Shown: in pieces, positions 33,067-42,744 of the stretch
Position numbering within the stretch: position 1 is the first letter of the stretch
Layout of the letters: every line of letters begins with the position of its first letter
Assembly (NCBI GenBank): GCA_020055645.1
Contig: CM034546.1
Location: forward strand, 82,026,001-82,090,000
Source: Tomocerus qinae
Lineage: Eukaryota; Arthropoda; Collembola; Entomobryomorpha; Tomoceridae
Length of the DNA stretch: 64,000 bases
Direction: 5' to 3'
Position numbers and translations under genes: made by a program
The notes under the pieces: model-generated
Databases searched by the model: none
What the model was told of the DNA's origin: nothing
What the model saw: the letters and a program-made list of their open reading frames with translations, nothing else

Positions 33067-36000
33067 ATTAGATTACCATGTACACTAAATGGAAAAAGTT
33101 CATTCATACTGTTAGACACTGGTTCAGACATAAATTTAGTGGATAAAGATTTGCTAGACAAAGAAGTAATAAGACAGACAGATCATATAGCCAAAATTAA
33201 AGGAATTCACCCAGAACCAATAGAAACAAAATTAGAAGCAGACCTAGCAATAGACCTGGGTCCAATTAAATTTAGATGCACAGCTTACGTCATTCCTACC
33301 TTAAACTTACCATGTTTAATAGGAAACCATACTATGAGAATGTGTAAGTTACAAATTGACTTCGAGACAAATAGAGTAATTTTCCCAGGTCCTCATCCTA
33401 TACCTATCCCTTATGGAGTACATAAAACGGAGGAGTTTAAATTACTTTTGGAGTCATATCAGCGTAGTAAAATTAGAAATGCCCAGACAGCAGACAGAGT
33501 TGGAGATGATAGACAAATTCCATTAGCAATAAATTCTGATACGATGATACAATGTCAAATTAACGAGTCAGACAATGTGACTACTGAAATTGAAAGTAAA
33601 GTGGAAGACAAGAGTCAACCGACCACAAGTAACCCTAAAGATGACCAAGGGGAAAGCAGAGCTAATAGTACTCAAATAGTACACGAGACAAAGGAGGAGA
33701 GAACTATAGGAGAATGTTATTGTTACGTAGAACATAAATTAAGACCAAATTGTCAGGCACTTATTCCCTTCTACTACTCTTTCAATGTACAGCCGGGTTA
33801 CTACATGTTTCTTCAAAATAATGAACTACAAGCAAAGTATGGATTGCAATTAACATTTATTGCAAGTGAATCTAAAGGAGGAACCCTTTGGGCCTACTCA
33901 GAAACAATGAAAGACATAGTCTTACCAGCCAATTTGCCATTAGGAAAAGTAATTCGATTACAAGACCCAGACGACATAACAGTTGAAGAGACTTGTCTAG
34001 CAATCACTCAAGAACAATTGTCAGCATCTATAAATCCAAACTTAACCGAAGAACAGAAGCAAGAGTTAATTGGATTTTTAAAGGAACATGAAGATGTATT
34101 TTATGAGAAAGGCTCGATTCTTAAACCATCTAAATTGAAATGTGACCAAATTAAATTAAAACCATTCGCTCAACCTAAAAGAATGCTTCCTTATAGAACT
34201 TCTGAATTAGAAAGAAAAGAAATTAGACGACATGTAGACGAGTTACTCAGGCAAGGTGTATTAAAGAAAACGAGCTCTCCCTACGCGTATCCCGTAATAT
34301 TAGTAAACGACGGTCATAAGACAGGAGGTAATACAAAAGCTGGAAATGTCACTACGACTAGACTATGTTGTGACGTACGGAGACTAAATCAGTTATGTAT
34401 TGCAGACGTTTTTCCTCTGACAAGCCAAGAGGCTATGACTCAAGCAATGAGAGATGCACCCTTTAAAACTCCGTTGGACTTAAAGAAGGGTTACCATCAA
34501 GTCACATTAGACGAGCACTCCCAACAATTGTGCACTATTATTACTGAAGATGGAACTTACGCGCATACTAGGCTTCCGTTTGGCTTACAAACTGCCCCGG
34601 CTATTTTCCAAAGATTATTAATAACAACATTTGGAGATCGTGTCAACAATTATGTACAAATCTATTTGGACGACATAATTATCTATTCAAAATCCTTTAA
34701 GGAACATATGACACATTTACGGGACGTGTTTGCACTAATTAGAGAAAAAGAACTGACTCTCAATGGAGACAAATGTGGCTTCGCTCACGACAGAATAAAA
34801 TTATTAGGCTTTTACGTAAGTACTAAAGGCATAGAATCAGATCCTAAGAAAACGGATGTTATTCGATCATTACCTCCACCTAAGGATTGTAATGAACTGA
34901 GAAGATTCATGGGAATGGTAAACTATCATAAATCATTTATAAAGGACTTTTCGAATATTTCGGCTCCTTTAAACAAACTAACGACTAAAGACTCTGAATT
35001 AAAATGGACAGATGAAGCACAAAAGGCTTTTGAAGAATTAAAAAGATGTCTTACAAACCCACCTATCTTGGGATACTTTAAATATGGATATGAAACAATG
35101 CTAGCAGTAGGTGCTGTCCTATCTCAAATACAAGAAGGAAAAGAGCGAGTAATAGCTTATACAAGTAGAGGGTTAAATAAAGCCGAGAGAAGGTATTCAA
35201 CTACGGAGAGAGAATTCTTAGGCATTTTACATGCTCTATCTCAGTTCCGACCTTATCTCTACGGTATTAGATTCACAATTCATTGTGACCATCAGCCAAT
35301 TAGTGGATTTAACTTTGGAAGAACAAAGAAAAATGTTAGATTGCAGAAATGGGCAGTTGAAATTAGCGATTTTAACTTTAAAATAAAATTTACACCAGGT
35401 AAATTAAATTTAGAATCGGACTTTCTTTCCAGAATACTTTCGACAGGAGAACAATTTACAGTAGAGCAATATGAGGCTGATAATAGCATCTTTACAAAGA
35501 ACATCATCTCAGAAAACATAGAAACTGAAGTAGATGATTGTGACCAGAAAACAGCTCTAGTTACAACGGTTATACCGGAATCATTTGGAGATGATATTAG
35601 TATTTTGCAAACAAAGGATAATTTCTGTAGAGAAGTAAGCAGAAAACTAAAATTAAGAGATGAAAAAACAGCCAAAAGATTTATAGATGAAAATCAACGA
35701 CTGTATTTTATTAGTGGAAATACACGAAAGTTAGTTCTTCCAAGAACGTTACTGAGAACAGTATACGAAAATTTTCATGAATCACCATTTGGAGGACACA
35801 GAGGCATTGACACAACGTTGGAAAAAATTCAAAACTTTTATTATGTACCAAGATTAAAAAGATTCGTAACTAATCATGTTAAATCGTGTATTACATGTAT
35901 GAGAACAAAAAGACCAATACGGAAAAGGCAAGGCACTTTAGGATCAGTAGAAGTACCTACATATCCATTCCAATGTATACAGATTGACTTTACTGGACCA

Positions 36001-37896
36001 CTACCAGAGACAGCTCAAGGGAATAAGTATATATTAGAAGCAATTGATATATTCTCTAAATTCGTTATACTAAAAGCAACAAAAGATCAAACAGCTGAAT
36101 ACACCGCAAAATTAGAAGACATAATATCCAAGTTTGGTTGCGTGGAAATAATATACAGCGACAATGGACCAGCTTTTCACTCACAAGTATTGCAAGAGAC
36201 AGAGAAATTAATACGAACAAAGCATAAGTACTCTGGACCTTACCACCCTCAGTTTTCTGGGAATGTTGAAAGGACGATGGGATTAATTAAGTCAGTATTA
36301 ATAACAGTATTGAATACACAACACCATGAATTGTGGGATAAAAATATATGGAGTGTAGTGTATGTTATAAACACAAGTAAATCGAGCACTACAAATTTCT
36401 CCCCTTTCGAAATAGTGTACGGAAGGAAAAATCTATTTCCTATTGACCTTCAACTATTACCAGAGATTGATAGCGATAGAGAACAAGAGTGGAAGAAAAT
36501 GAGGCAAATTAGACATATAGTACGAATGAATATAGAGAAAGCGAAACTGGAAAGGAAAACACGACATGACGAAGATCATATAAATACATCATACGATTTA
36601 GGACAACAAGTGTGGTTGTACAGTCATTTAACTCCTCGAGGGGATAATAGAAAATTGGTGAAACGATGGGAAGGTCCCTATATTGTTATCAAACGATTGT
36701 CTGATAGACGATATGAGCTGAAACAAGAAGCAACAGGAAAGAAGAAAGAATCTCACATTTCATTCATGAAACCAAACTACGAACTAGACAAGGAAGAAGA
36801 GTGGGGAGATTGTATAGTAAATCAATGGATAGACGAAACAGCTGAATTACTAACCTCTTTACTAGACGAAAAGTCTCTGCTTGACTTGATGCAAGCATGG
36901 GAAATAAGTCCGAATATTCTTTCTTCGAATCCAAAAACACCGTATAATAAGGCCGAATACATGACAATTGGAAATTTTAAAGAATTATATGAGTTATTAA
37001 TGCACATTTTAAGAAAAAATATAACAGTTATTATCCGAGTAAATCAAGTTTTACCAGATTTTACAACTTCAATGTTAAATCAGATCCGTACAGAAAATTA
37101 TTGGGAAAGAAGCGAAATCAAAGTAAAGGGTAAATTAATTTTACAAGATGAAAAATTGCAAATATACAAATTAAATATTACAGAACCATTTTGTACAAGA
37201 GATGTACTATGGGTAATCTCTGATAAAAATGTTCTAGTCGAAGACAACAGTATAATAAAAGAACAAACATTACCATCGGTAATTACAATATTAAAATACA
37301 TGGATACGGAACATCGAAACTATATAATGTTGATAGCGGAGAATACAATCACAGATGAATATTATATTGGTAAAGGGATTCTTATATTACTAAAACTGAA
37401 TGATTACAAAGATATTTGGCCAACATTGAAAGATATTTGTGTGAGATTCCATCAAGAAGATAAAAATTTCTTCACAGAAGCGAAAGCGTTTAAAATTCTA
37501 GCACAGCTAATATTTCACTACGCAAAATTTGTCTATAATATGAATAAAGAGATTACTACAAACAAAGAACAAGACTTAACAGGAATGGAATTTACAGAAA
37601 ATTATGAATCAGACAGCTCGGACGAGGAAATGTATACACCAACAGTATCTCTAAGCCCAATAAGAGATCTTCAACTTGATATCAATTCCCCTATTCCTGA
37701 CAATACCCAAGGACATTCATCTGAAGAACGCAGTTCAGTGATCCCCTCAGAGATAATTCCTTCCACTTTACCAGAACCAATTGATCCTACTAGCCGTCCC
37801 CCTAACCGTAATGAAACACTTATACAAACTCAAATTAGGAGAGGAACAAGAGAAAGAAGGAGACCTAAATATCTGGATGACTATGTACTTAATTGA
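33067..37896 (+). CDS. pol: Pol of the giant LTR element: PR, dUTPase-like, RT, RNase H, IN, long C-terminal extension
   Basis: The frame is open from 33067 to the stop at 37896. It has a protease (FILLDTGSDINLVD, 33103-33144) and a linker with a dUTPase-like stretch (about 33739-33965). RT has LDLKKGYHQV, LPFGLQTAPAIFQ and the catalytic IYLDDIIIYS (about 34660). RNase H has ERVIAYTSRGL and HCDHQPI but lacks the first catalytic TDxS segment. Integrase has the HHCC domain (HESPFGGHRGI..CITC), DFTGPL, SDNGPAF (about 36160) and GNVERTM (about 36260). A region after the GPY-type module then runs about 370 residues with no recognised domain and ends in an Arg-rich tail (RRGTRERRRPKYL). An in-frame TGA at 33064 separates it from the frameshift site. 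Confidence 0.92.
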   Translation: MRLPCTLNGKSSFILLDTGSDINLVDKDLLDKEVIRQTDHIAKIKGIHPEPIETKLEADLAIDLGPIKFRCTAYVIPTLNLPCLIGNHTMRMCKLQIDFETNRVIFPGPHPIPIPYGVHKTEEFKLLLESYQRSKIRNAQTADRVGDDRQIPLAINSDTMIQCQINESDNVTTEIESKVEDKSQPTTSNPKDDQGESRANSTQIVHETKEERTIGECYCYVEHKLRPNCQALIPFYYSFNVQPGYYMFLQNNELQAKYGLQLTFIASESKGGTLWAYSETMKDIVLPANLPLGKVIRLQDPDDITVEETCLAITQEQLSASINPNLTEEQKQELIGFLKEHEDVFYEKGSILKPSKLKCDQIKLKPFAQPKRMLPYRTSELERKEIRRHVDELLRQGVLKKTSSPYAYPVILVNDGHKTGGNTKAGNVTTTRLCCDVRRLNQLCIADVFPLTSQEAMTQAMRDAPFKTPLDLKKGYHQVTLDEHSQQLCTIITEDGTYAHTRLPFGLQTAPAIFQRLLITTFGDRVNNYVQIYLDDIIIYSKSFKEHMTHLRDVFALIREKELTLNGDKCGFAHDRIKLLGFYVSTKGIESDPKKTDVIRSLPPPKDCNELRRFMGMVNYHKSFIKDFSNISAPLNKLTTKDSELKWTDEAQKAFEELKRCLTNPPILGYFKYGYETMLAVGAVLSQIQEGKERVIAYTSRGLNKAERRYSTTEREFLGILHALSQFRPYLYGIRFTIHCDHQPISGFNFGRTKKNVRLQKWAVEISDFNFKIKFTPGKLNLESDFLSRILSTGEQFTVEQYEADNSIFTKNIISENIETEVDDCDQKTALVTTVIPESFGDDISILQTKDNFCREVSRKLKLRDEKTAKRFIDENQRLYFISGNTRKLVLPRTLLRTVYENFHESPFGGHRGIDTTLEKIQNFYYVPRLKRFVTNHVKSCITCMRTKRPIRKRQGTLGSVEVPTYPFQCIQIDFTGPLPETAQGNKYILEAIDIFSKFVILKATKDQTAEYTAKLEDIISKFGCVEIIYSDNGPAFHSQVLQETEKLIRTKHKYSGPYHPQFSGNVERTMGLIKSVLITVLNTQHHELWDKNIWSVVYVINTSKSSTTNFSPFEIVYGRKNLFPIDLQLLPEIDSDREQEWKKMRQIRHIVRMNIEKAKLERKTRHDEDHINTSYDLGQQVWLYSHLTPRGDNRKLVKRWEGPYIVIKRLSDRRYELKQEATGKKKESHISFMKPNYELDKEEEWGDCIVNQWIDETAELLTSLLDEKSLLDLMQAWEISPNILSSNPKTPYNKAEYMTIGNFKELYELLMHILRKNITVIIRVNQVLPDFTTSMLNQIRTENYWERSEIKVKGKLILQDEKLQIYKLNITEPFCTRDVLWVISDKNVLVEDNSIIKEQTLPSVITILKYMDTEHRNYIMLIAENTITDEYYIGKGILILLKLNDYKDIWPTLKDICVRFHQEDKNFFTEAKAFKILAQLIFHYAKFVYNMNKEITTNKEQDLTGMEFTENYESDSSDEEMYTPTVSLSPIRDLQLDINSPIPDNTQGHSSEERSSVIPSEIIPSTLPEPIDPTSRPPNRNETLIQTQIRRGTRERRRPKYLDDYVLN

Positions 37897-37910
37897 AACA
37901 AGATATTTAC

Positions 37911-37930
37911 GATCATTTTATTACTTTCAG
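37911..37930 (+). promoter_or_regulatory. 3' splice site directly upstream of env
   Basis: GATCATTTTATTACTTTCAG is a pyrimidine-rich tract ending in AG at 37930, immediately followed by the env ATG at 37931. This is the arrangement expected for a spliced env message. It lies 15 bp past the pol stop. Confidence 0.75.
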
Positions 37931-38230
37931 ATGCAGAGATTATTGATTCTACTAGCAACTTGCGTTTGCTTCGGCAAAAGTCAAAATTCTACAATTATGA
38001 TTACTATTTCACCCGGATTTTATTCATTGGAACTTGAGAATACGATAATTTATGAAGGATCGGCTATTTTACATTTCAACATACCTATGTTACACCTTCC
38101 AAGGAAATCAGGTTTTCTTAATTACTCAAAGAAATACAAATGTGCAGGAAAGGATCTTCATTATTTTACGAGTACGTATTTGCAGTCGATACTTATACGA
38201 ATGCATTATATAGACAACGAAATGCACTAG
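37931..38230 (+). CDS. env: Env-like gene, N-terminal part (signal peptide)
   Basis: ATG at the splice acceptor gives MQRLLILLATCVCFGKSQNS, a good signal peptide, followed by an ectodomain-like region to KKYKC. After about 38145 this frame loses sense and stops at 38230, while the next frame carries the rest of env. An earlier non-ATG start at 37781 overlaps pol and is not credible. Either a single-base indel or another expression device separates the two parts. Confidence 0.7.
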   Translation: MQRLLILLATCVCFGKSQNSTIMITISPGFYSLELENTIIYEGSAILHFNIPMLHLPRKSGFLNYSKKYKCAGKDLHYFTSTYLQSILIRMHYIDNEMH

Positions 38231-40437
38231 TCAACCAAGATAACTCAAGGATGAGGATTGATGACCTAAAGTTAAAACACATGATGGAATTTGACTTCTG
38301 GAGTAATTTTAGTATGAGTCCAGCCCATGATGAAATTTATGGAGCATTCGAAAGAAGAAAAAGACAAATTTATACTTCTTTGGGTATAATAGATCAAAAC
38401 TCATGGAATTCAGCTACACTGGATCAATTGGACAAGTTACAGGATGAAGAGTTAAATATCGACAACTATTTGAAATTCCTGAAGAAATCCGTAAGTAAGG
38501 ACCATCAATTACTTATACGAAAAGGACATTTCATGTCTTCTTCACTTTTCGAACTATATCGAACAGGCCAACGAATCGTATTGCTTATGAATGATTTATA
38601 TCAAGCTTATACAAAAGGAAGAAATGCTGATATTGAACTACTAAATCTGGTATCACAGAACTTATACTTCATTCATTATAACAAGTTGTTGGAAACATAT
38701 TCTCTTATGGAAGAAGCTTGTATGAACAATAGACTACCTATAAACATCATCTCACCATCAGTATTAAGACATGAGTTACGACAGTTTGAAACGAATCTCA
38801 CTCAACTCAATCTTCAGTTGGCGATTCCAATACTAAAAATCTCAAAGTATTACAAATTGAAACTAGTCACATGTATTCACTCGGTTACAGGGATTCATCT
38901 AATAATTAAAATACCATTTAAATCCATCAATTCAGATTGGAAACTGTTTAAACTGATTCCGATACCAATGAAGTTTGAAAAGATTACCTATTTACCTAAG
39001 GAGAGTACTACCATCATAGCTAAAAATGGGAGCCAACTCATATCACTATCTGAAGTAGACAAAGGAAATTGCGATTTCGTCTATCAATCATTTTGCCTAG
39101 TCCAAAGTTATTCCTCAAACATATCAACAGGAAATCCATGTTATAAAGCTATATTCGAAGAAGAGTCGGTAGAACAATTACAAATATGTCAACTAGAGCC
39201 AAGTTTATCGATTAAACCAAGAATTACAGCGATAGATAGAAATGTAATGATAATCACCAATCCATCACCAGATGCCACAATAGTATGTGAAGCACGTCAA
39301 AGGATGGAATTTGGAAATCAAAATCCGATGGGAGCGTTTTTGATCAAATTGGCATGCAATTGTATAATACAGATGTCCGGAAGTATACCTATCCAACCTA
39401 TTATTCCGTGTGAAAACGAGTTTTTTGAGTCAACAGTAATTCAACTGATACCAGCACAATGGTTTGATTCAGAAAGACTACGAGAATTAAAAATTAATCT
39501 TTCAAATTCTACAATCCTATTTGATGATGTGGCTAATATTCTAAATTATAATTGGAATAAAGAAAACGAATCGGAAATAATTAACAATAAATCCGCACCA
39601 ATAATTCCACCGATTATTATGAAATTAAGTAGCGATAAGAATGTCTTAATTTTAGTATGGAACGGTATTTTAACGGCAGTTATTATATATTTAGTATACA
39701 AAATTTATAACCTTTTTAACTTACTTCCTCTTATAACATTAGTCTTGAGTCAAGAAGAAAATCAAGATTTGGAACGTTTATTTGACCATTTTCGTTTTCC
39801 ATTGTACTTGGAAACATTAATTATTTTGCAGTTTATTATCCTATTAATGGTTGTCATAGTACTCTGTAACATAAAGTATGGGCGAGATTTGAATTTCTGG
39901 GGACAGAATGTTAGACATCAGTTACCGATCACTCGTAGACGAGAAAACTCACCTAACATGAGTTCACTTATTATAAACCCAAATGAAAGATTGGAAGTAC
40001 CACCACCAGCACTGACGAATGTAACATGGGAATCACCAATACATACAAGAGGATTTATCTCACCGGAACTTTTACATCCACTGAATGCAGAATTAGCTAA
40101 GAGAGCAAATGAGTCTACAAGCAAGAAAGTTTCTCATTATGACGAACCAAAGATCAGATATGTACAGCTAAGAGAAGAAGATAGTCAAGTACAGATTATA
40201 GATAATAGTAAGACAGGTTCTTTACCTAGAACCGCACCCAACTATGAGAATTTGGTTGCAGCAAGGGATCCAAAAGGAAAGCAAAATTCTATGGAAACCC
40301 TTCACCTAAAACAACGAGATCTGGAAGAAGAGGTACCTAATTATGCTCACTCTTCTAACTATAATCGAAACTGGGATAGAGACAGAATTCCTACTCCTAA
40401 ATTCCCTCCTAAAACAAAACCTAAACATGCATATTAA
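38140..40437 (+). CDS. env: Env-like glycoprotein, main part (furin site, two C-terminal TM segments)
   Basis: The frame holds a furin-type site, ERRKRQIYTSLG (about 38350-38385), which would divide a small SU from a large TM subunit. Next come helical heptad-like stretches, a Cys-rich distal region (about 39070-39420), and two strong membrane segments: VLILVWNGILTAVIIYLVYK (about 39645) and LIILQFIILLMVVIVLC (about 39818). A long cytoplasmic tail of about 180 residues rich in Pro and Arg follows. The layout matches errantivirus/baculovirus F-type fusion proteins in general terms, but the second membrane segment and long tail are unusual. The ATG at 38140 is probably not a natural start; the signal peptide is in the preceding frame. 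Confidence 0.75.
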   Translation: MCRKGSSLFYEYVFAVDTYTNALYRQRNALVNQDNSRMRIDDLKLKHMMEFDFWSNFSMSPAHDEIYGAFERRKRQIYTSLGIIDQNSWNSATLDQLDKLQDEELNIDNYLKFLKKSVSKDHQLLIRKGHFMSSSLFELYRTGQRIVLLMNDLYQAYTKGRNADIELLNLVSQNLYFIHYNKLLETYSLMEEACMNNRLPINIISPSVLRHELRQFETNLTQLNLQLAIPILKISKYYKLKLVTCIHSVTGIHLIIKIPFKSINSDWKLFKLIPIPMKFEKITYLPKESTTIIAKNGSQLISLSEVDKGNCDFVYQSFCLVQSYSSNISTGNPCYKAIFEEESVEQLQICQLEPSLSIKPRITAIDRNVMIITNPSPDATIVCEARQRMEFGNQNPMGAFLIKLACNCIIQMSGSIPIQPIIPCENEFFESTVIQLIPAQWFDSERLRELKINLSNSTILFDDVANILNYNWNKENESEIINNKSAPIIPPIIMKLSSDKNVLILVWNGILTAVIIYLVYKIYNLFNLLPLITLVLSQEENQDLERLFDHFRFPLYLETLIILQFIILLMVVIVLCNIKYGRDLNFWGQNVRHQLPITRRRENSPNMSSLIINPNERLEVPPPALTNVTWESPIHTRGFISPELLHPLNAELAKRANESTSKKVSHYDEPKIRYVQLREEDSQVQIIDNSKTGSLPRTAPNYENLVAARDPKGKQNSMETLHLKQRDLEEEVPNYAHSSNYNRNWDRDRIPTPKFPPKTKPKHAY

Positions 40438-40672
40438 ACAAAATTAACACAAAATTTACATATTCTGCTTAGTAACAATTTGAGTTGTTGTCTCGTGATG
40501 TAATTGTCTAGAAGTAATTGTAACTGTATGGTGAGCTCTTGTCGTACACTAAAAGATGAATCATATTAATAAATACCTATAACTACTTGCAGTGACATAC
40601 GCACATACTTTTATCACCGACCAGTTTAAAAATTTGGAAGAATTAATAATTTCAAAATTCAAGAGCATCTCT
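40438..40672 (+). other. Env-accessory intergenic region with possible splice acceptor
   Basis: Contains CTATAACTACTTGCAG|TG at 40590. The downstream frame is open from this AG, so a spliced message ending in A could create an ATG at the junction. No gene of its own. Confidence 0.3.
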
Positions 40673-40873
40673 ATGTTATCACCAAAAGATCTAGATGTCA
40701 ATTCATTTTTATGTGGACAATTTTCTTGTATTGTGCTAATTACATTAATTATAATCTTATCCTGTATTTGGAACATTTTTGAACGTGTATTAAGTATAAA
40801 AGAAGTAAAAGTTACACCTGAATCAGTATATCCACCTCCACCACCGGAATTTAATGAAGAGAGTCCTATTTAA
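40673..40873 (+). CDS. Accessory ORF A: small membrane protein with Pro-rich tail (66 aa, or 93 if spliced)
   Basis: From the ATG at 40673: MLSPKDLDVNS, a hydrophobic segment (CIVLITLIIILSCIWNIF), then a cytosolic-type tail VTPESVYPPPPPEFNEESPI. The frame is open back to the AG at 40591, which would add 27 residues. The YPPPPPEF run recalls proline-rich late-domain or SH3/WW ligands but is not an exact PPxY. Function unknown; type III or tail-anchored small viral membrane proteins are the closest analogy. Confidence 0.6.
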   Translation: MLSPKDLDVNSFLCGQFSCIVLITLIIILSCIWNIFERVLSIKEVKVTPESVYPPPPPEFNEESPI

Positions 40874-40888
40874 ACGAGGTTCAACACA

Positions 40889-41224
40889 ATGAGTAATAAA
40901 ACAATTACGTGTAATCTTGACCTTAATCAACAAGGAGACGTAAGCTGGATCGAAGAATTCTATCAAGCAGCTTTGGCTAATAATTGTTCAAAACCTTACA
41001 CTACATCGACTCCTGAAATTAATATTCCCATTATGCAGACACCTTTAGAATTGAAAATCTTAGTTATTTTATTAATTGTGTCAATTTCATTAATGATGCT
41101 AGGACTAATTTTCCAAGTCTACCGAGCTAGACGAGCAACTTCAATTTTCTCAATATCACCAATACAGTCTGTTCCTATTCCTAGAGCAATGAATCACCGT
41201 CATATAATTGAAAGGAGAGTATAA
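40889..41224 (+). CDS. Accessory ORF B: single-pass membrane protein (111 aa)
   Basis: ATG 15 nt after ORF A. The N-terminal part has two N-glycosylation sequons (NKT, NCS) and no signal peptide. A long hydrophobic segment (LKILVILLIVSISLMMLGLIF) is followed by a basic cytosolic region (YRARRAT). The N-out/C-in layout resembles type III small viral membrane proteins. It ends TAA at 41222 and the next ATG follows after one base. No homologue is recognised. Confidence 0.65.
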   Translation: MSNKTITCNLDLNQQGDVSWIEEFYQAALANNCSKPYTTSTPEINIPIMQTPLELKILVILLIVSISLMMLGLIFQVYRARRATSIFSISPIQSVPIPRAMNHRHIIERRV

Positions 41225-41225
41225 T

Positions 41226-41687
41226 ATGTTGTCAACTACACTATTCTATAACTACCAAATACGTTTATACTTGAAGTTTACGGGACAGCTCTCGAGTTAT
41301 AAAATAAACTATATAACTAGAACCAAATTACTTATTATCAGTCATATGAAACCTGCTATACCAGCTGGGGAAAACCCATTAAGCGTGATTTATACTTATG
41401 CGTGGGTGAGGTATTTGACAAAAGGACTTCTACAATTTGAAAGAACTTTCAATTGGACGGATGATTCGTGTAGTAACCTTATACGTCAAAATTTCCACTT
41501 GAATGAAAAAATTGAAAAAGACATTTCAATTCAGTTTAATATATTAGGGACTCCACAAAGACCGATTTACGCCTGTTATTTACAAAAGGGACAGTTGTAT
41601 ATTGTTCAAATTACAAAACTATTAATGTTTGCCATTCCGAAGAGACTATTGCCAGACCCTCCAAATAGACTTCAAATACAATACTAA
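41226..41687 (+). CDS. Accessory ORF C: unknown protein (153 aa)
   Basis: Starts MLSTTLFYNYQIRLYLKFTG at 41226, one base after the ORF B stop (TAATATG). It is a mixed, basic protein with motifs YAWVRYLTKGLLQFERTFNW and PIYACYLQKGQLYIVQI, possibly a small beta-rich fold. There is no membrane segment or signal peptide. Not recognised. Its tight linkage to ORF B suggests coupled translation. Confidence 0.65.
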   Translation: MLSTTLFYNYQIRLYLKFTGQLSSYKINYITRTKLLIISHMKPAIPAGENPLSVIYTYAWVRYLTKGLLQFERTFNWTDDSCSNLIRQNFHLNEKIEKDISIQFNILGTPQRPIYACYLQKGQLYIVQITKLLMFAIPKRLLPDPPNRLQIQY

Positions 41688-41738
41688 GTGAACTTTAAAA
41701 TTTGTAACATCAGAAACTGAAAAGCAGTCCTATTCAAA

Positions 41739-42743
41739 ATGCGGTTGCGACCACGTCACGCACACCTTCAGGAATTGAAAAGAAGATTCCCAGGAAGTGA
41801 GTCGTGTTGTATCGACGATAGTGTCTTGGAAGCAGAAGATTTATATCTAGTTGCCAAACAATTACAGAAAACAGTTCGAGTTGGTAGTACACTACCTAGA
41901 GTGAATTGGATTAACGCAATTAATATCGTGAACCAACATATTCATGCCGTGTTCCCAATTTTTAATGCACTCTATAAGATAACGATCAGTGGACAATATC
42001 AAAAACAATTGTTATCATCTTGGAATTTCGAGTTTACTCCAGTAGCGGATATATGCTACTACGTAGCATCATTTTTCAACCATCCATTGTCTTTTGACAA
42101 AGAGTGTGTCATTTTAACTGCAAGTCAGTTTGGAGAAGTATTCTACAAAGGTTTAGAAAAACTTCAGATTGCCGTCTCAAGAGTCAATACAGAGTGGTTT
42201 TCTTTGTTATATAAACTTTATTGCATTTATGCTCTAGGCAATAGGCACATACTTCCTTCTTCAACGATCAGTTCAAGTTCACAAGTGCTCTCTATTTTAC
42301 ACTTATTATTGGAATTGTCATTCCCACCTATTCCTACAACTGAACTTACACTAACTTCGATTGATATTATCAGATTTTTATTAAGAAATTATACAACCAC
42401 AAAAGCAAGAAAAGTGAACCAGTTGCTTATTGACGCAGTTACAGGTTATGGAGTAGAGGACAATCCTCTCTACTTCCATCGTTTAAATCTAATTGCTGGA
42501 CTTTATATGCAAGAAATTAAACAGCAAGGAAATATAACTCCCGCCGGAACGAGCCTGGGAAGACTCTTAATTATAACCAAAGTAGAATACCTAAATGAAA
42601 TTCAATTAATACCCGGAGGGACCCCAAGAGACGTGCACACTCGTCTGTCATCAATTAATGAATTTGATGCACTTCTAAAGTTTTACGAGCCAGGTCCACC
42701 CTTTAACACTAATGAGTTGCTAACAATTACAATTGATCACTAA
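41739..42743 (+). CDS. Accessory ORF D: member 1 of a three-gene paralogous family (334 aa)
   Basis: ATG at 41739 (MRLRPRHAHLQ). Predicted mostly helical, with no signal peptide or membrane segment. Shared features with ORFs E and F: a V-x-W motif (VNW, residues 55-57), a hydrophobic block about 70 residues later (ILTASQFGEVFYKGL), and a Y-x-I-Y segment (YKLYCIYALGN, about 158-168). The ORF ends TAA one base before the ORF E ATG. No known domain is recognised. A soluble, possibly structural or RNA-binding role is only a guess. Confidence 0.75.
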   Translation: MRLRPRHAHLQELKRRFPGSESCCIDDSVLEAEDLYLVAKQLQKTVRVGSTLPRVNWINAINIVNQHIHAVFPIFNALYKITISGQYQKQLLSSWNFEFTPVADICYYVASFFNHPLSFDKECVILTASQFGEVFYKGLEKLQIAVSRVNTEWFSLLYKLYCIYALGNRHILPSSTISSSSQVLSILHLLLELSFPPIPTTELTLTSIDIIRFLLRNYTTTKARKVNQLLIDAVTGYGVEDNPLYFHRLNLIAGLYMQEIKQQGNITPAGTSLGRLLIITKVEYLNEIQLIPGGTPRDVHTRLSSINEFDALLKFYEPGPPFNTNELLTITIDH

Positions 42744-42744
42744 G

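Noticed and set aside
37781..37930. Env starting at 37781 within pol
   Set aside because: That start is not ATG and overlaps pol. The ATG at 37931 follows a splice acceptor and begins a signal peptide.
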